DNA of 64,000 bases, taken from NCBI GenBank assembly GCA_019637355.1, contig JAHBVT010000001.1, positions 1,519,192-1,583,191 of the forward strand, in the 5' to 3' direction. A model generated the notes under the pieces. That model was not told the DNA's origin and ran no database searches. It saw only the letters and a program-made list of their open reading frames with translations. This DNA comes from Gemmatimonadaceae bacterium. GTDB taxonomy: Bacteria; Gemmatimonadota; Gemmatimonadetes; Gemmatimonadales; Gemmatimonadaceae. Position numbers and translations under genes: made by a program. Of the stretch, positions 61,008 through 64,000 are shown in pieces (positions within the stretch are counted from its first letter, which is position 1; each line of letters opens with the position of its first letter).

Positions 61008-61945
61008 CGGAGCCTCTTGCGACGAATGCGGGAGCTGCCCGCATCACGCGCGCTGCGTGCGCGCACGGCCTGCTCCAACTCCTCGATGATCGTCGCCGCT
61101 TCGATGCCTGCGCGCTCCGCGTCCGGTGCCGCGAGTGGCGCGCGGGCGTAGGCCACCGCTTCGGCCCGCTCGACCAGCGCCACCACCCGCTCCGGCAGGA
61201 TCGGGAAGTCCTCCTGCGCGAGACGCTGCGCGAGCTCCGACGCGGTCAGCGACCGCGGAAGACTCGGCCAGCGCTCGGCGACGTAGCGGCGCAGCACCTC
61301 CACCTGGGCGATGAGGTGCCGCCCCGGTTCACCGGCGCTGAGCAGTTCCAGCTTGCGCACGTGGGCGAGCGCGTCGCGGGCACGGGCATACGCACCCGGA
61401 TCGAGGGCCGCCTGCGCCTCGCGGTGTGCGCGCCAGCGGCGCCAGCCCCACCACGACACGGCCGCGAGCACGACGGCGGCGACCCACCAGCGCCAGGGCA
61501 TCGTCGGTGCGTCGATGGGGGCGCGGGCCGGCCGCGGCGCGTGCGATGACGAATCGCGCGGCAACACGCTGTGGATGCGCAGTTCGCCGACGTTCACCGG
61601 GTAGCGCGTGAGGCGTCCGTCTCGCTCCACCGTGATGTCGCCGAAGTCGAGGGCCACGCGCCCCGTATCCCACGCGATCAGCCGGTACGTCGCGACCTCC
61701 AGGACGCCGTCGGACACCGGCTCCCGCCGCACGACACGCGGATCCAAGGGCTCGATGCGGCTGCCGGTGTCAGGCAGCACCGGAAAGCGGACCAAGGTGC
61801 CGCGCGGGGCGTTCACCCGCAGCTCGATCGTGATCGGCTCACCCACCGCCGGAAACTCCGGTGCCACGCGCGCGCTCACGGACGGCGCGCGCACGGGATC
61901 CGCGGCCCCCTGCAGGAGCAGGCCAAGGGCGAGCGCGGCGATCAT
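61004..61945 (-). CDS. Membrane protein of the Bat operon, reduced BatD-like
   Basis: 313 residues. Signal peptide (1 to about 15), a beta-sandwich region (20-130) resembling part of BatD, a membrane helix near 150-168 (WWVAAVVLAAVSWWGW), and a helical cytoplasmic part rich in Arg/Ala. No exact family recognised (a DUF4381-like cytoplasmic part is possible). Embedded in the Bat operon by ATGA overlaps, so it probably belongs to the same complex. Confidence 0.68.
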   Translation of the reverse strand: MIAALALGLLLQGAADPVRAPSVSARVAPEFPAVGEPITIELRVNAPRGTLVRFPVLPDTGSRIEPLDPRVVRREPVSDGVLEVATYRLIAWDTGRVALDFGDITVERDGRLTRYPVNVGELRIHSVLPRDSSSHAPRPARAPIDAPTMPWRWWVAAVVLAAVSWWGWRRWRAHREAQAALDPGAYARARDALAHVRKLELLSAGEPGRHLIAQVEVLRRYVAERWPSLPRSLTASELAQRLAQEDFPILPERVVALVERAEAVAYARAPLAAPDAERAGIEAATIIEELEQAVRARSARDAGSSRIRRKRLR

Positions 61946-62862
61946 CGGCGACGGGCCCGCGTCTCGCGTGCGCGGAAGAACTTCACCATCGCCTCGACGT
62001 AGCCCTGCTCGAGCGGCACGAGCACCTCGTCCACGCCAAGGCGCCGCAGCAGCGCCTGCCGCGCCTCACGTTCCTGACGGAGATGCGCCGCATAGCGCGC
62101 GCGCACGGTCGGATCGCTGGTATCGACCTCCGCCAGCGCGCCAGTCTCGGCATCGCGCAGGCGCGCCACGCCGACGTTCGGCAGCTCGCGCTCGCCGGGA
62201 TCGTCGAGCACCACGGCGATGACGTCGTGCCGCCGCGCGAGGCGGGTGAGCGGTTGCTCGTAGTCCGGCGACACGAAATCCGAGACCACGAACACGATGC
62301 TGCGGTGCGGCAAGAGGCGGGCGGCATAGTCGCACGCCGCGCCGAGGTCGGTGCCGCGCTCCAGCGCCCGCGCCGCGAGCACGTCGCGCACGAGCCGCAG
62401 CGCGTGCCGGCGGCCCTTCTTGGGCGGCACCACGTGCTCCACGCGATCCGAATGCAGCAGCAGCCCGACGCGGTCGTTGTTGCGCGTGGCGGTGAGCGCG
62501 AACACCGCCGCCATCTCGGCGGCCATCCCGCGCTTGTCCTGCACGCCCGAACCGCCTCGGCTGGAGCCCGAACTGTCCACCAGCAGCAGCACGGTGAGCT
62601 CGCGCTCCTCGACGAAGCGCTTGACGAAGAGCTTGCGCATCCTCGCCGAGACGTTCCAGTCGATGGTGCGCACTTCGTCGCCCGGCTGGTACTCGCGCAC
62701 CTCGGCGAACTCCATCCCCATCCCCTTGAAGACGGAATGGTACTCGCCGGTGAAGCGCGAGTTCACGAGGCCGCGCGTGCGCAGCTCGATGCGCCGCACC
62801 TGCCGCAGGACTTCCGGCGGCACGGCCGCACTGCGGCCGTGATCGGCCGCGGCGCGCGTCAC
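61942..62862 (-). CDS. DUF58 (VWA-like) protein
   Basis: 306 residues. DUF58 motif FAEVREYQPGDEVRTIDWNVSAR near 50-75, then a VWA-like start LLVDSSGSS. DUF58 proteins accompany MoxR ATPases. Start GTG 62862, GTGA overlap with moxR. Likely forms the interface between MoxR and the Bat proteins. Confidence 0.88.
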   Translation of the reverse strand: MTRAAADHGRSAAVPPEVLRQVRRIELRTRGLVNSRFTGEYHSVFKGMGMEFAEVREYQPGDEVRTIDWNVSARMRKLFVKRFVEERELTVLLLVDSSGSSRGGSGVQDKRGMAAEMAAVFALTATRNNDRVGLLLHSDRVEHVVPPKKGRRHALRLVRDVLAARALERGTDLGAACDYAARLLPHRSIVFVVSDFVSPDYEQPLTRLARRHDVIAVVLDDPGERELPNVGVARLRDAETGALAEVDTSDPTVRARYAAHLRQEREARQALLRRLGVDEVLVPLEQGYVEAMVKFFRARETRARRR

Positions 62863-63815
62863 GGGGCGGCGATGCGGTCGAGGATGCGCGTGATGACCGC
62901 GTCGCTCGAGACGTTCTCGGCCTCGGCCTCGAAGGTCATCAGGACGCGGTGCCGCAGCACGTCGGGCGCGATGGCCTTCACGTCATCCGGCGAGACGAAG
63001 TCACGGCCGCGCAGCCAAGCGTGGGCGCGGGCGGCCTGGGCCAGCGCGATCGTCGCGCGCGGGCTCGCGCCGTACTCCACCAGCGGCGCGATGTCGTCGA
63101 GCCCGGCCTCGCGCGGGACGCGCGTGGCGTGCACGAGGTTCACGATGTAGTCGACGAGGCGGTCGTCGAGATGCAGCGCGGCGATGGTCTTGCGGGCCGA
63201 GAGCAGCTCGGCGGGATCGGCCACCGCGTCCACGGGGATGTCCTCGCCCCCGGCCATCCGCCGCATAATCTCCCGCTCCTCGTCGCGCGTCGGATAGCCG
63301 ACACGCAGCTTGAGCATAAAGCGGTCCACCTGCGCTTCCGGCAGCGGGTAGGTGCCTTCCTGTTCGATCGGATTCTGCGTGGCCAGCACGAGGAATGGCT
63401 CCTCGAGGACGAAGCTGGTCCCGCCGATCGTCACCTGCTTCTCCTGCATCGCCTCGAGCAGCGCCGCCTGCACCTTGGCCGGCGCGCGGTTGATCTCGTC
63501 GGCGAGCACGATGTTGGCGAAGATCGGCCCCGCCTTCACGGAGAACTGACCGGTGCCCTGGTCGAAGACCTGCGTGCCGATGACGTCGGCCGGCAGCAAG
63601 TCCGGCGTGAACTGGATGCGCGAGAAGCTCGTCCGCACCGTCTCGGCCAGCGTGCGCACCGTCAGCGTCTTGGCCAGGCCCGGTACGCCCTCGAGCAGCA
63701 CGTGCCCGCCCGTGAGCAGGGCGATGAGCAGCCGTTCGACCATCTGCTGCTGGCCGACGACGCGCTGGGAGACCTGGTCGAGGATTGCCTTCGGGAGCGG
63801 AGAGGGTGCGGCCAT
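62859..63815 (-). CDS. moxR: MoxR-family AAA+ ATPase
   Basis: 318 residues. Walker A GVPGLAKT (43-50), Walker B VLADEINRAP near 107-116, sensor and QNPIEQEGTYPLPEAQ(L/V)DRF block. MoxR chaperones assemble or activate VWA-domain partners. It heads the Bat operon. ATG 63815. Confidence 0.95.
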   Translation of the reverse strand: MAAPSPLPKAILDQVSQRVVGQQQMVERLLIALLTGGHVLLEGVPGLAKTLTVRTLAETVRTSFSRIQFTPDLLPADVIGTQVFDQGTGQFSVKAGPIFANIVLADEINRAPAKVQAALLEAMQEKQVTIGGTSFVLEEPFLVLATQNPIEQEGTYPLPEAQVDRFMLKLRVGYPTRDEEREIMRRMAGGEDIPVDAVADPAELLSARKTIAALHLDDRLVDYIVNLVHATRVPREAGLDDIAPLVEYGASPRATIALAQAARAHAWLRGRDFVSPDDVKAIAPDVLRHRVLMTFEAEAENVSSDAVITRILDRIAAP

Positions 63816-63825
63816 CGGGATTGGT

Positions 63826-64000
63826 TCAGGTGTGGAGGAGCGCGTCGAGCAGGGTGCGCTCCTTGGTCGTCAACGTGCGAGTGGTACCCGCGGCGAGGCT
63901 GCCGAGTTGCACGGGACCGAAGGACGTGCGCACCAGGCGCAGCACCTCCAGTCCGACGTGCTCGCAGAGGCGGCGGACTTCGCGGGTGCGCCCTTCGCGG
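63826..64000 (-). CDS. Pseudouridine synthase, RsuA/RluB family, C-terminal end
   Basis: Only the last 57 codons are inside the window. EGRTREVRRLCEHVGLEVLRLVRTSFGPV is replaced here by residues matching the RsuA/RluB C terminus (REVRRL, LRLVRTSFGPV). It modifies uridine in 16S or 23S rRNA. Frame: codons begin at 63999. Ends 10 bp before moxR, so it leads the long minus-strand run. Confidence 0.85.
   Translation of the reverse strand, partial: REGRTREVRRLCEHVGLEVLRLVRTSFGPVQLGSLAAGTTRTLTTKERTLLDALLHT

Overview
The window is a chromosomal housekeeping segment from a GC-rich Gram-negative (diderm) bacterium, most likely a member of the Gemmatimonadota. The 16S rRNA on the minus strand looks Gemmatimonas-like to me from memory; I could not run an alignment. 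Lipopolysaccharide genes (lpxH, an lptE-like lipoprotein, an rfaE2-like cytidylyltransferase) and lol-type transporter genes show an outer membrane. Bacillithiol synthesis (bshA) and a McsA/McsB protein-arginine kinase pair are traits better known from Firmicutes. I saw no transposase, phage gene, CRISPR array or clear pseudogene.

Layout: 1-5504 is a minus-strand operon prfB-lysS-lolC/E-lolD-mcsA-mcsB, with mcsB cut by the window edge and prfB carrying the classic programmed +1 frameshift. 5623-8820 holds a zinc-ribbon protein, a degenerate diguanylate-cyclase-like protein, a Trm112-family protein and era. 8861-14144 is a complete rrn operon (16S-23S-5S, minus strand) with promoter, two processing stems and terminator, and no tRNA in its 16S-23S spacer. 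Three tRNA genes (Pro, Arg, Lys) with their own promoter lie just upstream. 14685-17807 is a minus-strand run rdgB-rph-rfaE2-unknown-lptE-ybgC. lpxH is divergent from it. Then come a DUF5683 protein, ridA, fhs, tatD, secF and secD.

24937-32151 is the classic rimP-nusA-ylxQ-infB-rbfA-truB-ribF translation/transcription operon, with a strong promoter and a possible attenuator in its leader. 32265-34252 has pgeF and a murA whose active-site Cys is replaced by Asp. 34305-35802 (plus) encodes a membrane coiled-coil protein and an exported zinc-dependent phospholipase C-like protein. 35824-40031 (minus) has pcrA/uvrD, serS and a lipoprotein. 40134-46182 (plus) has a roadblock protein, a response regulator, a mannose-1-phosphate guanylyltransferase, an alternative GlmU, a metallo-beta-lactamase-fold protein, then a SulP transporter with a beta-carbonic anhydrase. 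46296-48367 is groES-groEL with a CIRCE operator. A secreted three-repeat protein follows.

50207-64000 is one long minus-strand run: an RsuA/RluB-type pseudouridine synthase (cut by the edge), moxR, DUF58, a small BatD-like protein, batA, a batB-batC fusion, a batD-batE fusion, mutL, miaA, bshA, uppP, birA and coaX. Neighbouring genes overlap by exactly four bases (ATGA, GTGA or TTGA) at about 17 junctions, so translational coupling is a pervasive theme. I found no wholly new system; the most unusual parts are the doubly fused Bat operon, the Asp-type MurA, the rimP leader and the nested dyad upstream of groES.
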